Assembly: GCA_003139795.1 (NCBI GenBank)
Contig: PLGM01000314.1
Span: 1-53,274 of the forward strand
Source of the DNA: Acidobacteriaceae bacterium
Lineage (GTDB): Bacteria; Acidobacteriota; Terriglobia; Terriglobales; Acidobacteriaceae
DNA length: 53,274 bases
Reading direction: 5' to 3'
Shown: in pieces, positions 42,714-51,089 of the stretch
Layout of the letters: each line of letters begins with the position of its first letter
Position numbering within the stretch: the stretch's first letter is position 1
Position numbers and translations under genes: made by a program
The notes under the pieces: generated by a model
Told to the model about the DNA's origin: nothing
Seen by the model: the letters and a program-made list of their open reading frames with translations, nothing else
Database searches by the model: none

Positions 42714-42794
42714 CGCGGCGTGCCCTTTCACCTCAAGAATACACATTTCGTATACACTCATCAATGACCGTAAATACCTCCGGAAGGAAGTCCG

Positions 42795-43211
42795 ATGATT
42801 GCGCACAGCGAATGGAAGCACGACAGTATCTTCGAGGGAGTTGCGGAGAACGGGAACACGGTTCTGTTTGACGCGGACCCGGCGCACACCCAGGGCCCCA
42901 GCCCGATGGAAGCGGTGCTGATGGCCCTGTGCGGATGTACCAGCGTGGATGTGGTTTCGATCCTGAAGAAAAAGCGGCAGCCGCTGTCGGGGCTGCGGGT
43001 TTCGGCTGTGGCTGAACAGGCGGAAACGTCGCCGCGGGTGTTTACCAAGATCAAATTGACCTATGCGGTGAGCGGGCGATTGAGCCGCAAGGCCGTGGAG
43101 GACGCGGTGGCGCTGTCGAAGAACACCTATTGTTCGGTGTCGAAGATGCTGGAGAAGGCGGCGGCGATCGAGTACGAGATCGTGTTTGTGGACAGAGAGC
43201 CGGAGCCATGA
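42795..43211 (+). CDS. OsmC-family protein
   Basis: A 138-aa protein with GGAAGGAAG upstream of the ATG at 42795. The motifs GPSPMEAVLMALCGCTSVDV and LSKNTYCSVSKMLEKAA contain the two redox cysteines of the OsmC/YhfA family; LKKKRQPLSGLRVSAVAEQA is the central strand-helix. Members reduce organic hydroperoxides or serve related thiol chemistry; the YhfA-like branch is less well characterised. It shares an ATGA overlap with the PASTA gene. Confidence 0.92.
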   Translation: MIAHSEWKHDSIFEGVAENGNTVLFDADPAHTQGPSPMEAVLMALCGCTSVDVVSILKKKRQPLSGLRVSAVAEQAETSPRVFTKIKLTYAVSGRLSRKAVEDAVALSKNTYCSVSKMLEKAAAIEYEIVFVDREPEP

Positions 43212-43978
43212 AGACGCGTCCGGTAGTCAATTTCTTTCAAATCGCGTCGCTGGTGCTGCTGCTGGTGGCGGTGGCGCTGCTGGCGGCGATCACGACCATG
43301 CACTTTGCCATTCATGGCGCGGAGGTGCAGGTGCCGGCGCTGACGGGAATGACCGTGGCGGATGCGCGCAGCCAGACCGCCGGGCTGGGGCTGAACCTGG
43401 ACGTGGATAACCGCTATTACTCGGCGGACGTGGCGGCGGGACACATTCTGTCGCAGTCGCCGGCCGCGGGAACGGTGGTGCGGCGGGAGTGGCTGTTGCG
43501 CGCGGCGGAGAGCCTTGGGCCGCAGAAGGTGGACGTGCCCGACATGGTGGGCAAGGACGAACGGGTGGCGGCGCTCACGTTGCGGCGCGTGGGGCTGGAG
43601 GTGGGCGCGACCGCGCGGCTGCCCTGGGGCAAGACAGCGGAAGGAACAGTGCTGGCGCAGGACCCGCCGGCTCACGCGCAGGGGATTGCGCGGCCCCGCA
43701 TCAACCTTCTGCTGGCGGCGCCGGGCGACGATGCGGCCGACGGGTTTGTTATGCCCGACCTGGTCGGCTTGCCGGTGGTGAGCGCACAGGCAGCATTGGC
43801 CAGGGTGGGCATCCAGGCGGCGGAGCCTACCTATGTGGCGGTGCCGGTGGGGCCGTTGGGAAGTGGAGACGCGCCGATCAGGCCGCCGGTCAACCCGGGG
43901 GCTGTGACGGCGCAGGCGCCGGCGGCCGGATCGCGCGTGTATCAGAGCACGGTGGTGCAGTTGACAGTGGCGCAGTGA
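43208..43978 (+). CDS. Membrane-anchored PASTA-domain protein
   Basis: A 256-aa protein with one N-terminal membrane helix (IASLVLLLVAVALLAAITTM) and three PASTA domains outside: QVPALTGMTVADARSQTAGL, VDVPDMVGKDERVAALTLRR and VMPDLVGLPVVSAQAALARV, each ending in a V-x-x-Q-x-P-x-x-G strand (LSQSPAAGTVV, LAQDPPAHAQG, TAQAPAAGSRV). PASTA units bind peptidoglycan or muropeptides, usually on Ser/Thr kinases; here no kinase domain is attached. It overlaps the OsmC gene by four bases. Confidence 0.92.
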   Translation: MKTRPVVNFFQIASLVLLLVAVALLAAITTMHFAIHGAEVQVPALTGMTVADARSQTAGLGLNLDVDNRYYSADVAAGHILSQSPAAGTVVRREWLLRAAESLGPQKVDVPDMVGKDERVAALTLRRVGLEVGATARLPWGKTAEGTVLAQDPPAHAQGIARPRINLLLAAPGDDAADGFVMPDLVGLPVVSAQAALARVGIQAAEPTYVAVPVGPLGSGDAPIRPPVNPGAVTAQAPAAGSRVYQSTVVQLTVAQ

Positions 43979-44089
43979 AAAGAACAGGGATCAGAGATCA
44001 GGGGTCAGGGATCAGCAAGGCAGCGAGCTAGCAGGTCACCGAGTTAGCGAGTTAGAAAGTTAGCGAGTTGGCGAGTTGGCGAGTCAGCG
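43976..44089. repeat. Composite 7-bp GGGATCAG and 8-bp GAGTTAGC repeat tract
   Basis: Bases 43980-44015 are heptamers GGATCAG, AGATCAG, GGGTCAG, GGATCAG; bases about 44033-44089 are octamers GAGTTAGC, GAGTTAGA, AAGTTAGC, GAGTTGGC, GAGTTGGC, GAGTCAGC in exact phase. Two different repeat classes thus sit next to each other. A fragment of the octamer class is also at 44612-44640. Confidence 0.85.
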
Positions 44090-44109
44090 TTGCGCGGAGG
44101 CGAGACCGA

Positions 44110-44607
44110 ATGGGACTGAGCGAAGATTTGGAGCGGGTGGCGTTGCAGGAACATGAACTGCGGCTGCCGCGGCTGGACGCGCGGGTGGCGTGGGACCTGG
44201 GCGTCCGCCTGAGGACGCTGGCAGAAGAACGCGGGCTGGCGGTGGTGATCGATGTGCGGCGGTTCGGGCAGCCGTTGTTTTATGCGGCGCTCGAGGAGAC
44301 GACGCCGGACAATGTGGAGTGGGTGCGGCGCAAGAGCAACGTGGTGGCGCGGTTCCATCGCAGCTCGTATGCGGTGGGGTTGAAGCTGAAGGCGAAGAAC
44401 GAAACGCTCACCGAACAACAGGGCCTGCCGCTGGCCGACTATGCCACGCATGGCGGATCGTTTCCGCTTGCCGTGGAGGGTGCGGGTTTGGTGGGCAGCG
44501 TGACCGTCTCCGGGCTGCCGCAGCGCGCCGATCACGAGTTGGTGGTGGAGGCGCTGTGCGGCTTGCTGGGGCGCGACTACGCGGAGTTGCGGCTGGAGGC
44601 GGAGTAG
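44110..44607 (+). CDS. UPF0303/HbpS-like protein
   Basis: A 165-aa protein; the ATG at 44110 has GGAGG nine bases upstream. The sequence WDLGVRLRTLAEERGLAVVI, DVRRFGQPLFYAAL, VEWVRRKSNVVARFHRSSYA, YATHGGSFPLAVEGAGLVGS and VTVSGLPQRADHELVVEAL matches UPF0303 (related to the GlcG/HbpS haem-binding fold). The biochemical role is not established; some relatives bind or degrade haem. Confidence 0.85.
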   Translation: MGLSEDLERVALQEHELRLPRLDARVAWDLGVRLRTLAEERGLAVVIDVRRFGQPLFYAALEETTPDNVEWVRRKSNVVARFHRSSYAVGLKLKAKNETLTEQQGLPLADYATHGGSFPLAVEGAGLVGSVTVSGLPQRADHELVVEALCGLLGRDYAELRLEAE

Positions 44608-44654
44608 GGCTACTCAGCGCGTCAGCAAGTCAGCAGTTTGACGGCCGCTGCCTT

Positions 44655-46013
44655 TCACGAAGTTCTCTCGATCAGGGCGATGAAAAAGCCGTCGGTGTTG
44701 AAGGCGCCGGGGAGCAGGCGAAGCGCGCCTTCGGGCGTGAGCGAGGCTTGCAGCCGCTCTGCTCCTGGGGCGGTCAGAATGCCTGCGCGCAGCAGGCCTG
44801 CGACGCAGCCTTCGAGCGGAATCATGCGGGCGTTGGGCGATGCGCCGAGCACGGCGGCGACGATCTGTTCGTTTTCTTCGGGCTCCAGGGAGCAGGTGGA
44901 GTAGACGACGCGGCCGCCGGGCCGGATCGCGCGCAGGGCAGCGGCGAGAAGGTCGCGCTGGCGTTCGGCCTGGCGGGCGAGATCTTCGAGGCACAGGCGG
45001 TGGCGGATTTCGGGGTTGCGGCCCAGTGTGCCGGTGCCGCTGCACGGCACGTCGGCAAGAGCAATGTCGAAGGCGGATTCTTCGCTGAGCCTGGTGGCGT
45101 CGGCGAGGCGGCATTCGATGCGGGCTGCATGAGGGGTCAGGCGCCGGCGCAACTGGTCGAGGCGCTGGGGGTTGGACTCGCAGGCGACGATGCGGGCCTG
45201 GAGGTTGCGCTCAGCCAGGATCAGCGTTTTGCCGCCGGGTGCAGCGCAGCAGTCGAGAATTAAGCTTGCCGGGATTGCGCCGGCCTGCGCTGCGATTTCG
45301 GCCACCAGTTGCGAGCCTTCGTCCTGCAGGCGGATGCGGCCCTCATGAAAGGCTGCGCTGGCGGCGATGTCGCCGGAGACCACCGTGCGCGCCGCGGTGA
45401 GCAGTTCGCCAGCCTCAAGAACGATTCCGGCCTCAACGAGTTCGGCTTCGGCGGCTGGACTCTCGATGCGCACCGTCAGCGCGGGCTGGCTCTGCCCGTG
45501 GCGGCAGATTGCGCGGGCTGCTTCCAGGCCGTAGAAGTTGGCCCACCGCTCGACCATCCAGGCGGGATGCGCCTGGGCCAGCGCCAGTTCTGCCGGGAAC
45601 TCCTCCGAAAAGTGAAAGGGCGGCGCGCCGGCCAGTTTGCGGAGTACGGCATTGACCATGCCGGAGGCGAAGCGGTGGCCGGCCTGCTTGGCCAACTCCA
45701 CGCTCTCGTCGATGGCGGCGCGGGCGGGGATGCGGTCCAGATGCAGGATTTGAAAGGCGCCGAGGCGCAGGGCGATGAGGATTTCGGCATCGAGCCCGGC
45801 GTTGGGGCGCGAGAGCAGCGCGTGCACTTGGTGGTCGAGACGGATTTGCCAGCGGAGCACGCCCAGGACCAGGGCTGTGGCCAGGTTGCAGTCGGCCGGT
45901 GAAAGAGCGCTGACGGCCTTGCCGCGGAGCAGGTCGTCGGAGTGAGCGTGGCCGCGCCCGACGGCCATCAGGACCTGGAAAGCAGCGTTGCGGGCGGGGG
46001 AGACGGCAGCCAT
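44655..46013 (-). CDS. rsmB: 16S rRNA (cytosine-967 C5) methyltransferase
   Basis: A 452-aa protein. The N-terminal NusB-like domain (about residues 5-140) contains ARNAAFQVLMAVGRG, LVLGVLRWQIRLDHQVHALL and ESVELAKQAGHRFASGMVNA. The methyltransferase domain has LILDCCAAPGGKTLILAE (SAM site), the ADVPCSGTGTLGRNPEIR with one catalytic Cys and VVYSTCSLEPEENEQIV with the second. The start at 46013 lies 5 bp after the fmt stop; def-fmt-rsmB is the classical order. Confidence 0.96.
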   Translation of the reverse strand: MAAVSPARNAAFQVLMAVGRGHAHSDDLLRGKAVSALSPADCNLATALVLGVLRWQIRLDHQVHALLSRPNAGLDAEILIALRLGAFQILHLDRIPARAAIDESVELAKQAGHRFASGMVNAVLRKLAGAPPFHFSEEFPAELALAQAHPAWMVERWANFYGLEAARAICRHGQSQPALTVRIESPAAEAELVEAGIVLEAGELLTAARTVVSGDIAASAAFHEGRIRLQDEGSQLVAEIAAQAGAIPASLILDCCAAPGGKTLILAERNLQARIVACESNPQRLDQLRRRLTPHAARIECRLADATRLSEESAFDIALADVPCSGTGTLGRNPEIRHRLCLEDLARQAERQRDLLAAALRAIRPGGRVVYSTCSLEPEENEQIVAAVLGASPNARMIPLEGCVAGLLRAGILTAPGAERLQASLTPEGALRLLPGAFNTDGFFIALIERTS

Positions 46014-46018
46014 CGGCC

Positions 46019-46981
46019 TCAACCCAACCGCGTGTTGGCGGCGAGCCCGTTGGCATTTCCAGCGCCGCGCAGGAATTCGGCTGCGGCAAGGCGCTTTTTG
46101 CCTTCGAGTTGAATTTCGAGAAGTTCGAGCCAGGTGCCGCCGGCGCAGGCTACGAACAGGCGATGGTTTTCGACGCGCATTTGGCCGGGGACGGCTGGCC
46201 TGGATTCGGCTGCGCCGGGCGCGGGCGCAACTTCAAGGCGATGGACGATGAGCTTTTTTCCGGCCAGGGTGGTGAAGGCCCCCGGCCAGGGTTGAAAGCC
46301 GCGCCAGCGGTTATAAAGCTCGTGGGCGGTGCTGTCTGCGAAGCGCATGCGGCCGTCTTCACGGTCCAGAAGAGGCGCGAAGGTGGCGAAAGCGTGGTTT
46401 TGCGGCTGGGGGTGGATCGTCCCGTTGCCGAGGCCAGCCAGGGTTTCGACCACCAGCGGGGCACCGGCCTTGGCAAGCAGATCGAACAGGTCCACCGCCG
46501 TCTGGTCCGGGCCGATGGGAAGGGTTTGCTGCAGAAGAATCGGCCCGGTGTCGAGGCCTTCTTCCAGCAGCATGGTGGTGTTGCCGGTGAAGGCGTCGCC
46601 CATGGCCACCGCCCACTGGATGGGCGCGGCGCCGCGGTATTTGGGCAGCAGGGATGCGTGCAGGTTAATGCAGCCCAGCCGCGGCAGCGCCAGCATCCAG
46701 GGCGGAATCATGCGCCCGTAGGCGACGACAACGATGGCGTCAGGTGCGATGGCCTCAAGCTGGGCGCGAAACTCGGCGTTGGAGCGGATTTTTTCTGGCT
46801 GCGTAACGGGAAGGCCGGCGGCCAGCGCGGCCTGCTTCACGGGCGGCGCGGTGAGCTGGCGGGCACGGCCCACGGGGCGGTCGGGTTGCGAGACCACCAG
46901 CGCGATTTCATGGGCCGCCCCGAGCAGCGCTTCAAGGGTGGGCACGGCGAAGCTCGGAGTCCCGCAAAAGACGAGTTTCAC
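46019..46981 (-). CDS. fmt: Methionyl-tRNA formyltransferase
   Basis: A 320-aa enzyme that formylates initiator Met-tRNA. It begins with GTG at 46981, preceded by AAGGAG, and reads MKLVFCGTPSFAVPTLEALL, VVAYGRMIPPWMLALPRLGC, INLHASLLPKYRGAAPIQWA with the catalytic Asn-His, GNTTMLLEEGLDTGPIL with the Asp, and a C-terminal OB-like domain (VNA.. replaced by FQPWPGAFTTLAGKKLIVHR). Downstream of def, upstream of rsmB. Confidence 0.97.
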   Translation of the reverse strand: MKLVFCGTPSFAVPTLEALLGAAHEIALVVSQPDRPVGRARQLTAPPVKQAALAAGLPVTQPEKIRSNAEFRAQLEAIAPDAIVVVAYGRMIPPWMLALPRLGCINLHASLLPKYRGAAPIQWAVAMGDAFTGNTTMLLEEGLDTGPILLQQTLPIGPDQTAVDLFDLLAKAGAPLVVETLAGLGNGTIHPQPQNHAFATFAPLLDREDGRMRFADSTAHELYNRWRGFQPWPGAFTTLAGKKLIVHRLEVAPAPGAAESRPAVPGQMRVENHRLFVACAGGTWLELLEIQLEGKKRLAAAEFLRGAGNANGLAANTRLG

Positions 46982-46997
46982 TTTGCTCCTTGCGCGC

Positions 46998-47507
46998 CTA
47001 CCACTTGCCTTCGCGCTGCATCTTGCGGATCTTGCGCAGATTCAGGTCCCGCTTGAGGGCGCTCATGCGGAAGATGAACAACATGCCGTCGAGGTGGTCG
47101 ATCTCATGTTGCATGCAGCGCGACATCAGTTCTTCGCCGTCCATCTCGAACCACTTGCCGTGCAAGTCCTGGGCGCGAATGCAGACTTTCGCGTGGCGCA
47201 CCACCTTCTCGCGAATATCGGGGAAGCTCAGGCAGCCTTCCTCCTCGTATTGTTTGCCCTCGCTGAAGATGATCTCGGGATTGACGAGCACCAGCTTGTC
47301 TTTGGGGTCCTTGCCCATGCTGAGGTCGATCACAGTGACACGCTTGGACACGCCCACCTGCGGCGCGGCCAACCCGATGCCCTGCGAGGCGTAAGTGGTG
47401 TCGAACAGGTCGTCAGCCAGCTTGCGCAGCTCGGCGTTGAATTCGGTAACCGGCTCGCCGGGCTGGGAGAGAACCGGATCGGGATATTTGACAATCTTCA
47501 GTATCAT
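46998..47507 (-). CDS. def: Peptide deformylase
   Basis: A 169-aa iron-dependent enzyme that removes the N-formyl group. All three motifs are intact: GIGLAAPQVG (motif 1), EEGCLSFP (motif 2, metal Cys) and QHEIDHLDGMLF (motif 3, HExxH). MILKIVKYPDPVLSQPGEPV is the usual N-terminus. First gene of def-fmt-rsmB; the HEPN module ends 30 bp upstream of it. Confidence 0.98.
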   Translation of the reverse strand: MILKIVKYPDPVLSQPGEPVTEFNAELRKLADDLFDTTYASQGIGLAAPQVGVSKRVTVIDLSMGKDPKDKLVLVNPEIIFSEGKQYEEEGCLSFPDIREKVVRHAKVCIRAQDLHGKWFEMDGEELMSRCMQHEIDHLDGMLFIFRMSALKRDLNLRKIRKMQREGKW

Positions 47508-47537
47508 GCTTCGTGTTTGGATGACTTTCTGCGGTGG

Positions 47538-48056
47538 CTAAGTGCGATTCGCCCACTTGACACCGAAAATCAACGTAGCAAGGAACAACCTCGCCTCGTC
47601 GGTGGACTTGACTCGAATCCACGCATCAAAGGCCAGTCTGGCTTTGTCGAGACAATCCGAAGCCCATAAAAGGCCCATAGTACCTTTCGCATCAACAACA
47701 TCGTAATCGGCAATATGCCGAGCATCCTGAAGCTCCGCATATGCTTGGGCTATCACCGCCAAATCTGGGGAAAATACGCAAGGGATACCAAGGTTGGTCG
47801 AAAACGTCCTCCATTTGTTCGAGTCACTGAACGGAGCCATCGCATCTCGCATCGGACGGTGCCCCAATACACGCTGAATTCTACCGCTCATGCCTGACGG
47901 CGTCGGTGGACTCACCTGGGTCGCAACCGCGTCAGAGAGCAAATGAAACACAGCGTAATAAGAGGCCGACGCTGCCCGCCGGCAATCGATGTCCGCAACT
48001 GCCGGAGCAACAAGCAACCTCGATGCATGGTCAAGCAACTCGTCAGCCAGCGGCAC
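47538..48056 (-). CDS. HEPN-like protein
   Basis: About 172 aa if started at the GTG at 48056 (GGAG eight bases upstream); a TTG at 48086 would add ten residues. The helix-rich sequence contains CRRAASASYYAVFHLLSDAV and LQDARHIADYDVVDAKG, a pattern like HEPN proteins (R-x-x-x-S-x-x-Y-Y-A-x-F-H and A-D-Y-D). HEPN proteins are often RNases or toxins. The canonical R-x4-6-H pair of active HEPN RNases is not clear. It overlaps the upstream gene (start 48043 region), so the two form one unit. GC is lower than in the flanking aroC and def genes. Confidence 0.55.
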   Translation of the reverse strand: MPLADELLDHASRLLVAPAVADIDCRRAASASYYAVFHLLSDAVATQVSPPTPSGMSGRIQRVLGHRPMRDAMAPFSDSNKWRTFSTNLGIPCVFSPDLAVIAQAYAELQDARHIADYDVVDAKGTMGLLWASDCLDKARLAFDAWIRVKSTDEARLFLATLIFGVKWANRT

Positions 48057-48519
48057 GCAGGGCGCTCCGATCTTCTTTCGCCGCAAACTGAAGCCAGGTT
48101 CCAGAATCCATCAGCGGCTGGAGCTTCTCGCGAAGCTGGGCGTAAAAATCACTCCAGATTCTCGCCTTTGCAGGCGAAGGAACGACCTCCGGCTTCAGAT
48201 GGAAATAGACCATTATCCGCGGGGTTTCGTCGTACATCGGGTCCCATGTGACGTCGAACCGGCCCTCTTGAAAGTCCTCGGGGAAGGATACGCAATGGGC
48301 TAGGATATCCCTAAGCTCACGCCGGACACGCTCGTCGGTGGGATACCAAAAAAGCGTAGAGGGAATATTTTCAAATACTCTTCCGTCCTGAAGCCGCCTG
48401 AGCTTAAGCAGCACCTCCCCAAGAGCGCTCGTGTGCCGGCCGAGAACTTCGAATTGCGCACCATTCCAAGAGTTCTCGACCTGTTCGCCGACTTGCGGAT
48501 TGAACTCAAGCTCAACCAT
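48043..48519 (-). CDS. Unknown protein paired with the HEPN-like gene
   Basis: A 158-aa cytoplasmic protein, mixed alpha/beta, beginning MVELEFNPQVGEQVENSWNG and containing KLRRLQDGRVFENIPSTLFW, YPTDERVRRELRDILAHC and DVTWDPMYDETPRIMVYFHL. I do not recognise a family. It ends inside the start of the HEPN gene, the arrangement of toxin-antitoxin pairs, and could be the antitoxin or a substrate-binding partner. Both genes interrupt the space between aroC and def and look acquired. Confidence 0.5.
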   Translation of the reverse strand: MVELEFNPQVGEQVENSWNGAQFEVLGRHTSALGEVLLKLRRLQDGRVFENIPSTLFWYPTDERVRRELRDILAHCVSFPEDFQEGRFDVTWDPMYDETPRIMVYFHLKPEVVPSPAKARIWSDFYAQLREKLQPLMDSGTWLQFAAKEDRSALRAAG

Positions 48520-48561
48520 CGCGCCCCTCCTGCATTAGTGTACCCCGAATTGAATTCCCGG

Positions 48562-49740
48562 TTAATACGCCCGTATCTGTTCGATGTAGCCGAGAAAGTT
48601 TCGTTGCAATTCGAGGACCGAGTCGCCGCCGAACTTCTGCTGGGCGAGGCCGGCGACGGTGAGGGCGGCCATGGCCTCGGCAGCCACGCCTGCGGCCGGC
48701 ACTACGCAAATGTCCGAACGCTCGTAGCTGGCGCTGGTGGCTTTGCGGGTGTCGAAGCGGACCGATTCCAGGGGGCGGCGAAGCGTGGAGATGGGCTTCA
48801 GGTAGCCGCGGACAACGATGTCTTCGCCGTTGGAGACGCCGCCCTCGATGCCGCCGGCGTTGTTCCGAGGGCGGGTGAAGCGGGTGGGGCTGGCGGTCTC
48901 TCCGGCGGCGTAGTGGATGGGGTCGTGGACCTGGGAGCCGAAGGACTCGGCGGCGGTGACGCCGCAGCCGATTTCGACGGCTTTGACGGCTTGCAGGCTC
49001 ATGACGGCCCAGGCCAGCAGGCCGTCGAGGCGCTCGTCCCAGTTGGCGTAGGTGCCCAGGCCCGCGGGCACGCCGTGGACCACCACCTCAAAGACGCCGC
49101 CCACCGTGTCGCCGGTGCGCGAGACTTCCTCGACCTCTTCTTTCATGCGGGCTTCGGCGGCTGGATCGACACAACTGAGGACGATCTCGTCGCGAGCTGC
49201 AACGGCGGCGATCTCATCCCAGGCGGCCGTGCGGTCGAGCTCCACGCGGCCTACGCGGATCACGTGGCTGGCAACCTCAATGCCGAGTGTGCGCAGCATC
49301 AGCTTGGCCAGGGCGCCGGCGGCCACGCGGGCGGCGGATTCGCGGGCCGAGGCCCGCTCCAGCACGTAGCGGGCGTCGGGAAAGTTGTATTTGAGGGCGC
49401 CGGCCAGGTCGGCGTGGCCGGGACGCGGCGAGGCGACGACCTGGTGCTTGCCGGGGTCGCCGGCCTCGACGGGCAGCTTTTCCTCCCAGTTCTTCCAGTC
49501 GCGGTTGACGATCTCGATCGCAATCGGCGAGCCGATGGTCTTACCGTGCCGCACGCCGCTGAGCACGTGGGCCTTGTCGGCTTCAATCTTCATGCGGCCG
49601 CCCCGGCCGTAGCCCTGCTGGCGCCGCCACAGCTCGCGGTTGACGAAGTCCAGATCGACGGGAACGCCGGCCGGCAGCCCGGAGATGAGAGCGATGAGCG
49701 CCTCCCCGTGGGATTCGCCGGCGGTTGAGAAACGGATCAT
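48562..49740 (-). CDS. aroC: Chorismate synthase
   Basis: A 392-aa enzyme, last common step to chorismate, needing reduced FMN. Signatures: MIRFSTAGESHGEALIALIS, RRQQGYGRGGRMKIEADKAH, VLSGVRHGKTIGSPIAI, RPGHADLAGALKYNF (R-P-G-H-A-D), YVLERASARESAARVA, GGVEGG-like NNAGGIEGGVSNGEDIVVRG and RKATSASYERSDICVVPAAG. Complete and normal length. The other shikimate genes in the window are aroDE and aroB, not clustered with it. Confidence 0.97.
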   Translation of the reverse strand: MIRFSTAGESHGEALIALISGLPAGVPVDLDFVNRELWRRQQGYGRGGRMKIEADKAHVLSGVRHGKTIGSPIAIEIVNRDWKNWEEKLPVEAGDPGKHQVVASPRPGHADLAGALKYNFPDARYVLERASARESAARVAAGALAKLMLRTLGIEVASHVIRVGRVELDRTAAWDEIAAVAARDEIVLSCVDPAAEARMKEEVEEVSRTGDTVGGVFEVVVHGVPAGLGTYANWDERLDGLLAWAVMSLQAVKAVEIGCGVTAAESFGSQVHDPIHYAAGETASPTRFTRPRNNAGGIEGGVSNGEDIVVRGYLKPISTLRRPLESVRFDTRKATSASYERSDICVVPAAGVAAEAMAALTVAGLAQQKFGGDSVLELQRNFLGYIEQIRAY

Positions 49741-49763
49741 ATTGGTTTGATTGTAACGGAGGA

Positions 49764-49796
49764 ACAGTTGTCAGTGGTCAGTTGTCAGTCGTCAAC
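49764..49796. repeat. 7-bp periodic CAGTTGT/CAGTGGT tract
   Basis: Heptamers CAGTTGT, CAGTGGT, CAGTTGT, CAGTCGT in phase between the TPR gene stop and the aroC start. The same class is at 1733-1750. Confidence 0.8.
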
Positions 49797-49825
49797 CGCC
49801 GGGCGGCGCTCGAACGGGAACGAGC

Positions 49826-50368
49826 TTAGCGCTCCATCAGACGGGCAATTCGAGCGTCGCTCTCGGCGACGCCTGCTTGCACGTCGCCTGCCGCATAAAG
49901 GCCTCTGGCTTCCTGCCAAAGGTTCTTCGCCCCTTCCATATCGCCCGTTTCACCTTTGAGAAGCGCCAAGCCGCGAAGGGCGTTTGCCAGGTCGAGCGGA
50001 GGCGTTTCATCATGGCTGCGATAGATCTCAAGGGCTTCCTTGTAGTGGCGCGCGGCCAGGTCCAGTTTCCGCTGGTCCTGAAGGATGTCTGCAAGATGCC
50101 GGATGGTGTGAGCCAGCAGCAGCGGGGCGTCAAGGGAGCGATAGAGGTCGGCGGCGTCCCCGTAGTGCTTGAGGGCGGCATCCGCGCGGTGCAGGTCTCG
50201 CTCGATCCGCCCTGAATCTGTGAGAGCTTGCGCGAGCAATGCCCTGTCGCCGGCCTTGCGGCAAAGATCGACTGCCTTTGCGAAATGCGCTTCGGCGTCG
50301 GCGAGACGGTGTTCTCTGCGGGCCTGATAGCCCTCGGCCAGCAGGGTCTCCGGTGTACTGCCTGTCAT
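49826..50368 (-). CDS. Tetratricopeptide-repeat protein
   Basis: A 180-aa all-helical protein without signal peptide. Four TPR units: about residues 5-40 (AEGYQARREHRLADAEAHFA), 45-80 (ALTDSGRIERDLHRADAALK), 85-120 (IRHLADILQDQRKLDLAARH) and 130-165 (ALRGLALLKGETGDMEGAKN). TPRs bind peptides of partner proteins; no partner is indicated. The EVE gene is divergent, 59 bp away. Confidence 0.88.
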   Translation of the reverse strand: MTGSTPETLLAEGYQARREHRLADAEAHFAKAVDLCRKAGDRALLAQALTDSGRIERDLHRADAALKHYGDAADLYRSLDAPLLLAHTIRHLADILQDQRKLDLAARHYKEALEIYRSHDETPPLDLANALRGLALLKGETGDMEGAKNLWQEARGLYAAGDVQAGVAESDARIARLMER

Positions 50369-50427
50369 GGCGAAAGAGTAGCATAATGGATTTGCTGAAC
50401 CCTCTGGCCTCGCTTACGATGAACCGC

Positions 50428-50808
50428 ATGGCTTACTTCCTCTTCAAGACCGAGCCCGATGTCTACTCCTTCGACGATTTCCTTGGCGAAAAGGAAACGA
50501 TCTGGGATGGCGTGACCAACCCCACTGCCGTGAAGTACCTGCGCGAGATGAAGGCGGGAACGAAGTGGATCTTCTACCACACCGGCGACGAGCGCACCGC
50601 CGTGGGCACGGGAACTGTGGTCAGCGTGAACCCTGCCGACCCCAAGGTTCCCATCGTCAATGTGAAGGTGGGCAAGCGCCTCAAGCATCCGAAGACCCTC
50701 GCCGCCGTCAAAGCCGAGCCGCTGTTCGCCAAGTCGCCCCTGGTGATGATCGGCCGGCTCTCGGTGGTTCCGCTGACCGAGGAGCAGTGGGATTGGTTCC
50801 TGGCGTGA
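50428..50808 (+). CDS. EVE-domain protein (thymocyte nuclear protein 1-like)
   Basis: A 126-aa protein. The start at 50428 (MAYFLFKTEPDVYSFDDFLG) matches the family start; ATGs at 50419 and 50386 are in frame. TIWDGVTNPTAVKYLREMKA, KWIFYHTGDERTAVGTGTVV and KRLKHPKTLAAVKAEPLF are EVE signatures. EVE belongs to the PUA-like folds that read modified bases in DNA or RNA, such as 5-methyl- or 5-hydroxymethylcytosine. It is short (usually about 150) but appears complete. No modification enzyme is close. Confidence 0.9.
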   Translation: MAYFLFKTEPDVYSFDDFLGEKETIWDGVTNPTAVKYLREMKAGTKWIFYHTGDERTAVGTGTVVSVNPADPKVPIVNVKVGKRLKHPKTLAAVKAEPLFAKSPLVMIGRLSVVPLTEEQWDWFLA

Positions 50809-50864
50809 TGGAAAGTTCAGCCGGAATCTGGTAAGATTTCCTTGTTTCCTTGAATGGGCGCATC

Positions 50865-51089
50865 ATGCTGGCCAAATTGACCGTCAAAAACCAACTTACG
50901 CTCCCCAAGGCGGTCGCCACGCGGTTCGCCGGAGTCGAGTACTTCGACGTAAGCACGGATGGCTCCGCTATCCTGCTCAAGCCGCTGCGCCCGAGCAAGG
51001 CCGACGAGGTGCGACAGCATCTGGCTGACCTGGGGATTACCGAGCAGGACGTGACAGATGCTATTGCCTGGGCGCGTGAGAGCCATTGA
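50865..51089 (+). CDS. AbrB/SpoVT-type antitoxin
   Basis: A 74-aa protein. MLAKLTVKNQLTLPKAVATR is the swapped-hairpin AbrB DNA-binding domain and the C-terminal part (KADEVRQHLADLGITEQDVT, DAIAWAR) is the toxin-binding helix. The ATG at 50865 is chosen; a TTG 15 bases earlier is possible. It overlaps the PIN gene by four bases. Confidence 0.88.
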   Translation: MLAKLTVKNQLTLPKAVATRFAGVEYFDVSTDGSAILLKPLRPSKADEVRQHLADLGITEQDVTDAIAWARESH

